Below, in pieces: positions 19,495 to 29,453 of a DNA stretch of 64,000 nt. Each line of letters begins with the position of its first letter. Positions within the stretch are counted from its first letter, which is position 1. A model generated the notes under the pieces. That model saw only the letters and a list, made by a program, of their open reading frames with translations, made no database searches and was not told the origin of the DNA. The translations under genes and the position numbers were made by a program. The DNA is from Tritrichomonas foetus (lineage: Eukaryota; Parabasalia; Tritrichomonadida; Tritrichomonadidae), in NCBI GenBank assembly GCA_001839685.1, contig MLAK01000134.1, positions 1-64,000 on the forward strand, given 5' to 3'.

Positions 19495-20947
19495 GATTTT
19501 TGAGTTTGTATTTCAATTAAAGTTTTTATTTATAAGAATTTTTAATTCAATCTTTAATTGATTTTTGTGCTAAAAACAGTTTTTTCAATCTGAAAAAAAT
19601 ACTTAATGATTTTTCTTTTTTTCGTATATCACTTTTTGAGATCATGTGGCCCTCAAAAAGTTGTGTCCGTAAAAATAAAATTCTCGATGAACTTTTTGTG
19701 TTTTTGTCGCTTTCAATTGTTGAAAATATATGAAAATATTCACTCGAAAAGTGATAATGAGAATTCAGAATTCCTAAAAGAACAAAATTTTCAATACTAA
19801 TTATTCAAAATATCATCATTTTTTTCAATAGAAAATAAATTCGATCATTAAATTCTAATGTTCAAACATCAAGTTTTTTCGGCAGAATATAATAAGGTTC
19901 TTGGAGAGAGAATACTATGATGAGATATTATCTTTAATTCTTATTTCAATTTTTGAATTTAGTTTATACCATAGAAAATAAGCAATGATAAGTTTTTGTG
20001 ATAGTTTTTTCGAACTATCTCTCAATTTTTTTTTTTTTTTTTTCGTGTAAACCAACTTATATTATTACAAATAACTTGGGATAAAGTTAAAATGAATTTT
20101 AATTTATTAAACAGATTTAAATCTATTTTATTATCATAATTAATTTAAAAAATAAGAAAATTATAAATATTATATTGAGATATCTCTGTTTCTAATCATG
20201 GAAAACAACACTGAAAGTATTTTTAAATTGATTGAAATAACTTTAAACTTTTTATCCGCAGATAATCCTATCGTATAAAAAGTGTCACTTTTATTCGGCA
20301 GATAACTTCATGTATTTCTCTGTTTTTCTGATATGAGTGAACTTCAATTGTGAATCTAATAATGAAAATAATAGGGCTTAGAATTTTGCCACTAATAAAC
20401 GTGTTATGACACAAATTTTATATGCTTATGATTATCTTTATTGTTCGATTTGAGTTTGCTTATGACAGGGTTATTTTAGCATAATTCTGAGCCATAGGAA
20501 GTAAAAGTGAAATGATTTTTCTTTCATCGTCAAAGAACCGTTGTGCAATTTTTGTGATAAATGAAAAATCTGACAAACGGCTTCATCGATTCAATCAACA
20601 TGAAAAAACACAACTGATCTGTATTTACTAAAAAGTCGCATTAATCTGTCTTCGTAGGTGTGTGTGAATCTAAAGTAGAGCTCATAAAAGCATCACTATA
20701 AACAACCAAATTTCATGCTTTGAATAAACCAAAGCTTGCCTTGAAGAGAAGAAATGATTGGTAACATGTTATTTTTATTCAATATTTCTATTTCTGTGCC
20801 TGCTTCATCTCAGCCACTAAAAACACCGAATTCTAGACTTCAGGAGCCCAATTAGATTTTTTGTTCTTTTCTCTAAAAAAAAAATCAAATTCCATTTATA
20901 AATCGATAGATCCAAATTGCCAGCATAATCAAAAAATGGAACAGTCA
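19495..20947. other. AT-rich spacer
   Basis: It contains AAAAAGTT words in both orientations at 19654-19700, a T tract at about 20026-20043, and a 39-residue coding-like frame at 20512-20631 (SKNRCAIFVINEKSDKRLHR) of unknown meaning. No gene is supported. Confidence 0.4.
19686..19700 (-). promoter_or_regulatory. Putative promoter element CACAAAAAGTTCATC
   Basis: An exact 15-base repeat of the word before the gene at 17231, here facing the phosphatase gene from about 190 bp. A plus-strand copy (TCAAAAAGTTGTG) lies about 20 bp away. Confidence 0.3.
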
Positions 20948-21787
20948 TCAAATTTCTTCGTATTCATTATTTTCATTGTTTTCATCTGTCAATCCTTCTT
21001 CTGTTTCCTTATCTCCACTCCCACTTTCTCCATCCAGCTTCTGGTCATTAGAGGCCTCTTTCCCAGCCTCCGTCGAGTTTCCATCGCCATTATTTACACC
21101 TTTTCCATCGTTATCCGCTTTATTTTCTTTTGCTTGAGCTTCATTTGTTTTATTCTCACTTTTTGAAAGAGAATCATTCTGTGCAGCCGCTGGCTCCTCT
21201 TCGGGGACCGGGACTGCGTCCTGGAACTCTGCGTGCACGCTGTTTATCATCACCGCGCGGAAGCTTTCTTCAGCCTGCCGCATGTACTTTCTGGCGCACC
21301 TCATGAGGAGGGCAGCATTGAGGAGCTCGATGGCAGCAAGAGGTGAAGTGAGTAAAAAAAGGCCAAATTCCAAACGAACTAGGTGAAAAATGGAAATAAC
21401 AACATAAACAGCTGTTGTTCCTGCAAGGATGGCCCAAAATACGTTTGAATTCACTGGTGACGGAACAAACGGGTCTGGCTCGAACGAGAGAACGATAAGG
21501 TCTTCGAATTTATCTCCGCTTTCTGGATATTTGAGCGACCAGGTGAGGCCTACGAGCGCGTAACTGAAGCGGCGACGGCAAAGCCAAAGATCGACGATAG
21601 CCAGGAAGACGAAAACGAGGTGGCAGAAGGAGGAAGGGAAAAACATCAAGGAAAAATAAAGCCACGTAAAAGGGAGAAGTTTGATGAGTATGAAAGTGAT
21701 GAGGGATGATTTTGCTGGGAAATTTTGACGGAAAGTATCTGTTTCGTTAATGATAAGGCGATCTTGATCATCAAGTTGGTTTTCCAT
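20948..21787 (-). CDS. TVP23: TVP23-family Golgi membrane protein with acidic tail
   Basis: 279 residues. Residues about 25-175 match the TVP23/DUF846 pattern: two hydrophobic helices (FILIKLLPFTWLYFSLMFF; FCHLVFVFLAIVDLWLC), the signature loop with VGLTWSLKY and the acidic segment before VNSNVFWAI, then two more helices ending in a LLMRCARKYM boundary. Family members sit in late Golgi/TGN membranes and interact with YIP-type proteins and SNAREs in retrograde traffic. Members are typically about 200 residues; here about 90 extra residues form a Glu/Asp/Lys/Asn-rich disordered C-terminal tail. No signal peptide, as usual for the family. Confidence 0.8.
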   Translation of the reverse strand: MENQLDDQDRLIINETDTFRQNFPAKSSLITFILIKLLPFTWLYFSLMFFPSSFCHLVFVFLAIVDLWLCRRRFSYALVGLTWSLKYPESGDKFEDLIVLSFEPDPFVPSPVNSNVFWAILAGTTAVYVVISIFHLVRLEFGLFLLTSPLAAIELLNAALLMRCARKYMRQAEESFRAVMINSVHAEFQDAVPVPEEEPAAAQNDSLSKSENKTNEAQAKENKADNDGKGVNNGDGNSTEAGKEASNDQKLDGESGSGDKETEEGLTDENNENNEYEEI

Positions 21788-22341
21788 TGAAAAATGATCT
21801 GTGTATTATTTCACAGAAAAAGAGAAAGTGACACCATGATTTACTCAGAAAAAATAATTATCATTTCTTGATAATTATTTTTTTAAATTGATATTTGGTC
21901 ATTTCATTTCTCTCATGTTTTCGATTATACAAAGAAGCTCCTTACTCTCTTTCTATTAAACAATGAATTCATTCCCCAATTTTCAATTATTAATAAGTAT
22001 TAATATATAGCATTTAATTGTTGAATTACTGAAAAGAAAAGAAATTAAAAGCGATTTTCATTAAAATGATGAGAAAAATGGTAAGTCATATGGGATAATG
22101 CTGAAAACTTTAAAAAATATTCTTCACTCCAGTCACTATAGTCCAGTGTATCCTAAGGTGTACAATACTCTTGTTCTGAATCTTTTCGAAAGAGCTTTTT
22201 AACCGTAAAATCAATTTATGCAGCCCAAATTTGTTTGATTTGCTTCTCAGAACGAAAAATCGTAAAAATTTGTTCAAAAGCAAGAAAGGCAAACCGTCGA
22301 TATTCAGCTATAAAATTTATTAAAACAAAAATAAAGAAAAA
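21788..22341. other. Spacer upstream of the TVP23-like gene
   Basis: AT-rich, no coding character seen. It carries the 3' region of the coiled-coil protein gene and the promoter of the TVP23-like gene. Confidence 0.5.
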
Positions 22342-23121
22342 TCATTTCCTTGGCGATTTCTTCTTTTTGTTCCTCTTCGTTCGCGTGGCAGAGGCGGCCC
22401 TTCTTCTCGTCTTTACCGGATATGCAGTCGGCCGCACATGGAATGGCCCCACCGAGTAGTTTTCTGGCGGCCAGCACCCCGCCTTGAACTCCTTGATCCT
22501 TTCGCGGTTGTTCAGGATGACGGCGTTGCGGAAATGGCCGACCTCGAGCTGCTGGAAATCGTTCACAATTCTCCCGAGAAAAACTTTTAATTCTTGATTT
22601 TGCTTGTCTTCAATTTGCATTTGCTGCTCTCGATATAATTTTCGGCACGCCCTGATTCTTCTTTCCGTAACCAAATTGTGGACGTAGCAGGCCTCGTTGT
22701 AGATAATCTTAGCGTTTTCGTACTGGTGACTTCTTCCGAGAAGCTTCGCGCGAAGGAATAAATCATTTGCTTCAGGCACGGGCCTTCTTTTTTCCCTTGA
22801 AATGGCACTTTTCATCTCATCCCGTAAATTTTTGATTTGACTGTCATGTTTTTCAAGGATTTGGTGGAACCTTTGCAAGTATTTTAATCGGATTTCTTCA
22901 TGCTGGCAAACAAAATCCGAATATTCGTTCATTTTTTGGCCGCGAACGCTTTGGAGTTGTCTTGCGATTTTTCCCATTTCGGTGAAATTTGATGAATGTT
23001 TTGTTGACATTTTTTGGATCTCGCGCATGATCATTTTGGCGCGATCGAAGTCATAGTTTTCTATAGCATCATCGTGGGCGGCTCGATATTGAAGGATTAA
23101 ATCGTTTCGATCTGCTGACAT
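22342..23121 (-). CDS. Coiled-coil basic protein, trichomonad hypothetical
   Basis: 259 residues, predicted almost wholly helical with heptad-like hydrophobics between residues 30 and 180 (for example FHQILEKHDSQIKNLRDEMK). The C-terminal part contains FHVRPTAYPVKTRRRAA and ends in a Lys/Arg-rich tail (RTKRNKKKKSPRK), which could be a nuclear localisation or nucleic-acid-binding tail. There is no signal peptide. The ATG at 23121 is preceded by a minus-strand GGAAAAAGTTG word about 50 bp upstream. No known family recognised. The gene shares a ~310-bp divergent promoter with the MST-like kinase. Confidence 0.8.
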   Translation of the reverse strand: MSADRNDLILQYRAAHDDAIENYDFDRAKMIMREIQKMSTKHSSNFTEMGKIARQLQSVRGQKMNEYSDFVCQHEEIRLKYLQRFHQILEKHDSQIKNLRDEMKSAISREKRRPVPEANDLFLRAKLLGRSHQYENAKIIYNEACYVHNLVTERRIRACRKLYREQQMQIEDKQNQELKVFLGRIVNDFQQLEVGHFRNAVILNNRERIKEFKAGCWPPENYSVGPFHVRPTAYPVKTRRRAASATRTKRNKKKKSPRK

Positions 23122-23435
23122 TCTCTAATCAAAGGTGGGAAGATAAAAATTGTCTCACTATCAACCAACAACTTTTTCCATCTTTATATGGTCAAGAGGT
23201 AGGAATCAAAGACCATATAAACATAGAAAAGGTTTCTAATTGAGACTTTTCAATTTTTGGCGCCATTTACAATTTCTTTCAAAAGTAATATTGGCCGATA
23301 GTAATTAAAACGCGAAATATTTTAAATGCTTGTCTGGTCATCAATAAATTAAAGGTCAAATATATGTCAAAATCCATCAGTTAAGATGAAAAACTCGTAA
23401 AAAGTTCAGTGTGAACAGTTAAAAATTAACATCAA
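23122..23435. promoter_or_regulatory. Divergent promoter region with two AAAAAGTT motifs
   Basis: It separates the minus-strand coiled-coil gene and the plus-strand kinase. A minus-oriented AAAAAGTT is at 23170-23177 and a plus-oriented one (GTAAAAAGTTCA) at 23397-23408, about 28 bp before the kinase ATG. Each points toward its own gene. Confidence 0.45.
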
Positions 23436-25313
23436 ATGAACAGCGAAACAAAATACACTCGAGATGATTTTAACCTTCTTGAATTATCCGGCGAAGGTTC
23501 CTACGGGAAAGTTTATAAAGCATTCGACAAGAAAAACCAACGAATTGTCGCCATCAAAGTTTTCGAACTTGCCACAGACGATTGGCTTCCTCTTCTCACG
23601 GAAGTTAATCTCGTTATAGATTTAAAGCACGAATCGATTGTCAATTATTTCGGCTGGTTCTTCGAGGAGCAATATTTGTGGCTTGTCATGGAATATTGCG
23701 AATGTAGCCTTTCCGATGTTCTTGACTGCTGCGGCACTGAAGACAAAGACGGAACAAGTCACGGACTGACAGAAATGCAGGTTTCCGCTGTCTGTCGGGG
23801 CCTCCTTGAAGGCTTAGTTTATGTCCATTCGAAAAAGAGAATTCACCGCGATATCAAAGCAGGCAATATTTTAGTCACGTCAGACGGAAAAGTGAAACTC
23901 TGCGATTTTGGAGTTTCCGCACAGCTCGACGAATTTTATCATGAAACAAATACGACAATCGGGTCGCCCCTTTGGATGGCGCCAGAAGTCATCTCATCAT
24001 CGGGCCATACAACGAAGGCGGACATCTGGTCGTTTGGCATTACAGCGCTGGAATTGCTCGAGGGGAGGGCCCCCAACTTTTTCTTGCCGATAAACACGCT
24101 CATGTTCAGAATTGTGAGCGCGCCACCACCGCAGGCGCCTGAGTGGGCCTCCGAAGCCTTCAAAAAGTTTGTTGGGCGGGCGCTTGTGAAGGACCCGAAG
24201 CTCCGTCCAACCGCCGAGGAGCTCCTCGCCGATCCCTTCATACAAATGTGCGGGGGACGCTCGCAGGAAATACTGAGGGACATGGTGGCCGATTTCCGCC
24301 TCGCCCTTGAAGAGGAGGAGGAGGAGGAAGAGAGCGAAGACGAAATCTCGGAAAAACAGCCAAAGCCAAAGCCATACCCGTCTTCAAAATCGACTGCAAC
24401 TTCAACAATTGTGCGGAGTGAGAATAAACCGGCTGCTTCCGCGATGCCCCCGCCAATCAGCAAGAAGAAGGAAGAGCTCGATGGAATTGCAAATGCAGGC
24501 CTTGGGCAATCTGACGCTAAGACTTTATCGGCGAGCGTGAAGTTGAGATCAATCCGAAGAAGATCAAGTATTTTTACAGAGAGAAAGCAATCAAACCCAC
24601 AAAATACTGCTATACAAGCTTCAAAAAGCGAGGATAAAAAAGGAAATGTGGTGATGAGGCCAGCTGACGTTGATGATTTAGAAAGCTCTGATGATGAACT
24701 ATCAGATATTTATGCTGACAACACATTCAAAGCACTTTCAAATGAAGCAGCTTCATCAATTCTTTACGGACAAGGAACTTTCGTAGTTAATCAAGGAACT
24801 TTTATTGTTAATCATGATTATGATGAAACAGATAATAACTCTGGTACATTCGTTGTAAACAATACAGAAGACAACAGTGGAACTTTTGTTGTTAATAATG
24901 GAACTTTTGTTGTAAACAACAGTGGCACATTTGTAGAAAATAGTGGCACGTTTGTAAATAATGGAACTTTTGTTGCAAATAATGGAACTTTTGTCGCAAA
25001 TGATGGAACAATGGTGGTAAACAATGGCGCAAAGGAGAAGCATTCTGGGCTGACTGGATGGAACCTTCAGTTCTTGAATCACCAAACAAAAAGGATTCAA
25101 AAAGCACAAAAAAGGAAATTCAACAATTTTGGTGATAACGACCTTGATGTGATGCTGAAATCAGTTAGAAATGTAGCCTTGACGGAATTGAAGCTTGGAA
25201 AAGATCCAAAAGTGATCAAGGCAAACTACGACGAGGTAAGGAATGGAATTATTCAAGAACTTAGGCGAAGGAACAAAGAAATTCCCGATGATTATCAAAT
25301 TCTTGAAGTTTAA
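23436..25313 (+). CDS. STE20/MST (Hippo-like) protein kinase with amplified GTFVVNN repeats
   Basis: 625 residues. The N-terminal kinase domain has GEGSYGKVYK (glycine loop), Lys41 in AIKVF, HRDIKAGN with Asp139, DFG at 157, and the GCK-type GSPLWMAPEV, so it should be active. An acidic patch (about residues 290-305) and a Ser/Lys-rich linker follow. Residues about 446-530 hold ten copies of GT(F/M)VVNN-like motifs, ending in GTMVVNN. In MST1/2, GTM motifs are autophosphorylated on Thr and dock MOB1. The last ~60 residues (DPKVIKANYDEVRNGIIQEL and flanks) resemble a SARAH-type helix, so I assign it to the MST/Hippo branch. In the repeat block the usual Met is mostly Phe. Confidence 0.9.
   Translation: MNSETKYTRDDFNLLELSGEGSYGKVYKAFDKKNQRIVAIKVFELATDDWLPLLTEVNLVIDLKHESIVNYFGWFFEEQYLWLVMEYCECSLSDVLDCCGTEDKDGTSHGLTEMQVSAVCRGLLEGLVYVHSKKRIHRDIKAGNILVTSDGKVKLCDFGVSAQLDEFYHETNTTIGSPLWMAPEVISSSGHTTKADIWSFGITALELLEGRAPNFFLPINTLMFRIVSAPPPQAPEWASEAFKKFVGRALVKDPKLRPTAEELLADPFIQMCGGRSQEILRDMVADFRLALEEEEEEEESEDEISEKQPKPKPYPSSKSTATSTIVRSENKPAASAMPPPISKKKEELDGIANAGLGQSDAKTLSASVKLRSIRRRSSIFTERKQSNPQNTAIQASKSEDKKGNVVMRPADVDDLESSDDELSDIYADNTFKALSNEAASSILYGQGTFVVNQGTFIVNHDYDETDNNSGTFVVNNTEDNSGTFVVNNGTFVVNNSGTFVENSGTFVNNGTFVANNGTFVANDGTMVVNNGAKEKHSGLTGWNLQFLNHQTKRIQKAQKRKFNNFGDNDLDVMLKSVRNVALTELKLGKDPKVIKANYDEVRNGIIQELRRRNKEIPDDYQILEV
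24770..25027 (+). repeat. In-frame degenerate repeat encoding GTFVVNN
   Basis: About ten short units of GGAACTTTTGTTGTTAATAA type, 18-24 bp each and partly interspersed with Asp/Asn-rich spacers. Units differ at silent positions, so the array is older than the 219-bp array at 11-13 kb. Confidence 0.85.
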
Positions 25314-25459
25314 TTTTTTATTAGGAAATATTGATATTATATTAAAATTTATTAGAGTTTGTAACATTTATTTATGATATTCTCATTCGTTTAGTTTCTT
25401 TTTCTTTACATCATTTATTTAATTTGAGCGATTTTGAATTGTTTTATTGCTCTGATGAA

Positions 25460-26584
25460 TTAATCATATTTCTTTTTTAGTTCTGGCATTGAAGTATCTT
25501 TTGAATTCTTGGTTGATGCTATGCAATAAAATATAGCAAAAACTGAAGCAAAAGATAAAGCAAATGTTGACATTGATAATGGCGATTGGGATTTCATTGG
25601 ATAAATCCCATATTTTCGACCAATCCTGTTGCACTTCTGTCCATTCAAAATATTCGAATAAAATGTATCATCAGCATCAATTGGAAAGATTGAATAACAA
25701 TCTTTGAAAATATTAATCCCAACAATAAATGGTGCTTTTTCATTTTCCAGTTCAAACTCTTTGATAAAGTCTTTGTTGGTAATAAAATCAATCATTCCAA
25801 ACTTAATTTTATGACATTGTGAATTAAAAGCGAAATATGGTTCTGCTAAAACCGATCTATTTTGTGTAACAATAAGTGCAAAAGGAGAATATAATAATAC
25901 TTCTTTTAGTTCATTTGGAAAGTATCTATGATAAAATGAAAATTTATTTTCATCCAAAAATTTATCAATTTCGATTGGCCTAATTCTTCGAATAGTAAAG
26001 CAATTCGTTGAATAATAACTAGTAAGTGTTGCGAATCGATTATCTTTCTTGATAGAATATATAGAAGTCGTATTAAATATATTATAGTATTTCACAAGTT
26101 GTGAAAATTTAATGAAAACAGCTTGAAATTCTTTGGCAATGTCTAAATGAAAAACAGAACCTCCATTTTTCACATTTTCAATTAAAGTTGAAAGTGGAGT
26201 TGAGCTTTCTGCAAGATTAATCACTGAATTTTTATTAAAAATCATATCATATTTTATCTGTTCTTTCCATCCATCAAGTGAAATTTCTCTCCAATAGTGA
26301 AAATTTTGACCTTGCATCAAAAAAATTGACGGGAAAACTTTAATTTCGACTTTTGTTGAACAAAAATCCATTTTTAAGCAATCAATATGTGTAAAATTGA
26401 TATTATTAAAATTTTTTGAATGATGTTGAAATTTGTCAATCAAGTTTTGATCATTTGACGAATTAGTAAATAAAGCCACGATTGGGCTAAGTTTGCTTTC
26501 TTCTTCCATATAAACATAATAATTCTCAGGTGTAAAATTTATCCAATTAGACGAAATAAAACGAAAGAGAAAAAAAGAAAACAT
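25460..26584 (-). CDS. PDI-like ER membrane protein lacking the CxxC active site
   Basis: 374 residues. A hydrophobic N-terminus (MFSFFLFRFISSNW) acts as a signal peptide. A thioredoxin-fold domain follows: VALFTNSSNDQNLIDKF stands where PDI has its WCGHC motif, then the typical FTHIDC...CSTKVEIKVFPSIFL block with the cis-Pro. The redox cysteines are therefore missing. A further ~200 residues have thioredoxin-like secondary structure. One transmembrane helix (MSTFALSFASVFAIFYCIA) and a short tail ending KKYD follow; Lys at -3 and -4 is a canonical dilysine ER-retrieval signal. It is probably an ER-resident type I chaperone-like protein rather than an oxidoreductase. The gene is transcribed toward the MST-like kinase, 146 bp from its stop. 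Confidence 0.78.
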   Translation of the reverse strand: MFSFFLFRFISSNWINFTPENYYVYMEEESKLSPIVALFTNSSNDQNLIDKFQHHSKNFNNINFTHIDCLKMDFCSTKVEIKVFPSIFLMQGQNFHYWREISLDGWKEQIKYDMIFNKNSVINLAESSTPLSTLIENVKNGGSVFHLDIAKEFQAVFIKFSQLVKYYNIFNTTSIYSIKKDNRFATLTSYYSTNCFTIRRIRPIEIDKFLDENKFSFYHRYFPNELKEVLLYSPFALIVTQNRSVLAEPYFAFNSQCHKIKFGMIDFITNKDFIKEFELENEKAPFIVGINIFKDCYSIFPIDADDTFYSNILNGQKCNRIGRKYGIYPMKSQSPLSMSTFALSFASVFAIFYCIASTKNSKDTSMPELKKKYD

Positions 26585-27327
26585 GAACTAAAGTAAACGT
26601 TCACCTCAAACGACCATATAGCACCATAAAAAATTATAATATATTAGTATTCAAAAAGCTTATGAGGCAATTCCATGCCATAAATATCTTTATATAATTA
26701 ACATTGAATAACTATCAAAAATGTACAATTTTTTATATTTTGAATATCGAGATATAAATAAAAGAAAAAGATAGTATATCTTAATAAATATATATATACT
26801 ATGGTTTATGTATATTAGTAAATTTGTAATACATTTTTCATTATATTTCTCAAAGATATTAGTGATTTATAAAAATGAAATGTTCTGTAAAAATAAAGAA
26901 CTGGCTGAATTTTCATGCTTCATTTCACCAATATTTTGTCATGAATATCTTGTTTTAAAATTCAATTAATGAACATATTATTAATATTTTAATTTATACA
27001 TAAAACTTTAAATCTTGCTCTATAAATTATGGCTTCTCTTTCCCTCGAGTGTTAATAATTTTCGCCCATTATTTTCTGTAGAAATTTTCAAGGTATATGT
27101 GCTTTTTCTGAGAAAGTAATATATTTTGTGTAACTGAAGCAATTATTTTTTCAATATTATCCTTTCAAAATATCCTTAGCGATATATTTTTCCTGACTCA
27201 AAATTTGTCATCAAAATTTTCAAGTTGAAAAATTTCAACAGCTTTTGACATATTCAATCTGCAAAGATATTCAATAGGATTATTCAATAAATTATAAAAA
27301 AAAAATTCTATGAAAAGTTTCATTAAA
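26585..27327. other. Divergent spacer between the PDI-like and GTPase genes
   Basis: AT-rich with no coding character. The right end carries the GTPase promoter listed separately. Confidence 0.5.
27312..27324 (+). promoter_or_regulatory. Initiator-like GAAAAGTTTCATT just before the GTPase start
   Basis: GAAAAGTT followed by TCATT, a perfect trichomonad initiator (TCAYT), 3 bp before the ATG at 27328. It overlaps the upstream in-frame ATG at 27310, which argues that the second ATG is the real start. Confidence 0.45.
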
Positions 27328-28179
27328 ATGCAAGAAGTCGATTTCGTTTTTTCTCTTGTTGTTGCAGGAGATAGTCGCGTTGGAAAGACATCATTAATTA
27401 CTCGCCTAGCTTACGACAAATTCCAAACATCCAGTTCTTCGACAGACGGTCCAGATAGTGATGAAGATGATCAAACATCAAATTTAATGACGAGCCTTGT
27501 CGTCAAAACCGAAAAAGGATTAGTACGTTTAAACGTATGGGACACAACAGGTATCGATGACTACAAAGACTTGAACAGTTGTCATTTCGCAGATGCACAA
27601 TGTTGCATTTTCCTTTTCAGTTTGAACGACCGAATAAGTTTTGAAAATATTCTCTATCGTTGGAAAATTGATTTTGAAAAAGACTCCCTTTCTCCACATG
27701 TTTGCTTCTTAGTTGGAACAAAGAGTGATCTCCTCCAAACAGACTCCCCGAATGATTCTTTGGCGGGCGCCAAAGACAGCAGCAACGACAGCGATAAGCA
27801 TTCGTCAGGCCGAAAGCACCCCCAGCCGAGGCACCAAGACAAGCAGCTTTCTGCCGTGACGGAGGAGGATATAAAGGAGGCCGTGAAGAACCTGGATGCC
27901 CAGTACTTCGGCGTCAGCTCGGCAAGCGGGGCCGGGATTGATGAGCTGAGGGAAGCAATTGCGCAATCGCTGATACAAAAGCTTTCATACACAAAGCCAG
28001 GAAACCGCTCGCGGATGCTTGGCTTCATTCGCGGCGAGGGCCAAGCCGCGAGGGCCTCGAAAAAGGAGCAGAAAAATGACAAAATTAAAAAAGTGAAAGG
28101 TGAAAAAAGAAGGATTCGAAAAGGAAACAAAAAGAAGGAAGGAGCAAAGTCACGGAAAGGAAACTGCAGCATTGCTTGA
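27328..28179 (+). CDS. Ras-superfamily small GTPase with acidic/His-rich insert and CAAX end
   Basis: 283 residues from the preferred ATG. G1 is GDSRVGKT (residues 14-21). The G3 motif reads WDTTG instead of DTAG. G4 reads TKSD instead of NKxD (VGTKSDL), and G5 is in GVSSASG. Switch I is lengthened by an Asp/Ser-rich loop (STDGPDSDEDDQTS), and about 40 Ser/His/Arg-rich residues are inserted after G4. The C-terminus is Lys/Arg-rich and ends CSIA, a CAAX prenylation box, so it should be membrane-anchored. At ~280 residues it is longer than a normal 200-residue Ras or Rab. Closest general type is Rab/Ras, but the subfamily is unclear. An ATG at 27310 adds six residues but lies on the initiator. 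Confidence 0.85.
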   Translation: MQEVDFVFSLVVAGDSRVGKTSLITRLAYDKFQTSSSSTDGPDSDEDDQTSNLMTSLVVKTEKGLVRLNVWDTTGIDDYKDLNSCHFADAQCCIFLFSLNDRISFENILYRWKIDFEKDSLSPHVCFLVGTKSDLLQTDSPNDSLAGAKDSSNDSDKHSSGRKHPQPRHQDKQLSAVTEEDIKEAVKNLDAQYFGVSSASGAGIDELREAIAQSLIQKLSYTKPGNRSRMLGFIRGEGQAARASKKEQKNDKIKKVKGEKRRIRKGNKKKEGAKSRKGNCSIA

Positions 28180-28763
28180 AGAAAACTATTCCTTTCGGTT
28201 TATTTTCCGATTTGAACTTTGGCATAATTTGGTTTTTATTTGAATTGTATGTATTTACATGTAAAGCATCTATCTTCATCTATTTATTCGCATTTTTTAT
28301 TTATTTAATATTTGTGGCAGATAATTCACAACTTGGTGAGAATGATGCAATTGGTAGCAGTCACGAAATAATGTCGAAAAACTGTTCACATCAAGAAAAA
28401 TTATTGTTTTTTGATTCGAACAACTCAATAAAGTCACAGGTAATTACTTTTATGGTACCATTAGCAAAGTTTATGATTGCAATATGTGAAATTCCTATTC
28501 TTTTTATCATATTAATTCGATTTTCCTTGGAAAAGAGTTATAAAATTCATATTTTGGGTGAAAGAACAAGATTTATGAAAGTGATTTCGAATATGATCAA
28601 TAATTTATCTATCTCATATAATAAGAAAATAATAATAATAATGGTTCTTCTTGAAATAACAAAGATGATGTATATCTTGATATTCTTGATGATATAATTT
28701 CATTATTTTTTTGATTTTTTATTCATAATTTTAAGAAAAAGTTTTAGTCTGAAATTTATTTTT
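28180..28763. other. Convergent spacer
   Basis: It lies between two converging genes. The 28176-28697 frame has no ATG until residue 66 and is Ile/Phe-driven by base composition, so I do not call it a gene. Confidence 0.45.
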
Positions 28764-29453
28764 TTACAGATTTCTAAAATAAAAATATCTTAAAGTTGGG
28801 GAATTCATTGATTCTATAAAGTTTTTTGAATTAATATTGAGATCAATGTTGGGCTGTTTAATAAGAAGCTGAACAATATTTTTTTGATTTTCCTCAAATG
28901 CATAAAAAAGAGGTGGGTTATTTTCTTTATCTCTATGATTTATTTCTATTTCTTTTTGATTTAATAACAATTTCACTATTTCTATACTATTATATGTGTT
29001 GCATGCGATATGGAGCACATTCTGGTTATTTTTATCGGAAATATTTACATCGATCCCAGGAAACTTTAAAAGAAGCTTAGTCATTTCCAAAAGATTCAAT
29101 TTAACAGAAATCATTAAACAAGTTTGTCCAGCCTGGTCAGTCTCATTAATATTTAATGATTTATAAGAAAGTAAAGTTTGAACAGCTTCAAGTGATCTAT
29201 TTTGACATGCAAGATGAAGAAGTGTTTGCTTTTGATTGTTAAAAGGGTGATTCAAATTTTCTTCACCAAGAAAATGAATCACTTCATTAAGCAAATCAAG
29301 ATTAGGATTCTGTAAGATATGGGAAATTGGAGTTTGTCCAAGTTTATTTTCAATGTTTAATTGATCTTTTTCTATATATTGAAGCAAAATTTTTAGAATT
29401 TTCGAATTTTCATTTAAGCATGCAAAATGAAGTGGAATATTATTAAATATCAA
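28764..29453 (-). pseudogene. 3' part of frameshifted ankyrin-repeat gene
   Basis: About 228 residues of canonical ankyrin repeats (NNIPLHFACLNENSKILKIL, TLLHLACQNRSLEAVQTLL, NVLHIACNTYNSIEIVKLLL). The frame opens without an ATG at exactly the point where the upstream ankyrin frame ends, and the two overlap by 4 bp. It starts in the middle of a repeat whose first half (SAKDKKG) ends the upstream frame. It is therefore the continuation of the gene at 29450-31321, displaced by one base or by a 17-bp insertion. Confidence 0.8.

Noticed and set aside
24238..25109. Antisense frames under the MST-like kinase, including a repetitive one
   Set aside because: Complement of the acidic patch and GTFVVNN repeat; no start context or domain.
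28176..28697. 173-residue hydrophobic frame
   Set aside because: It opens with TTG inside the end of the GTPase gene, has no ATG for 65 codons, and its Ile/Phe content follows from AT-rich DNA.
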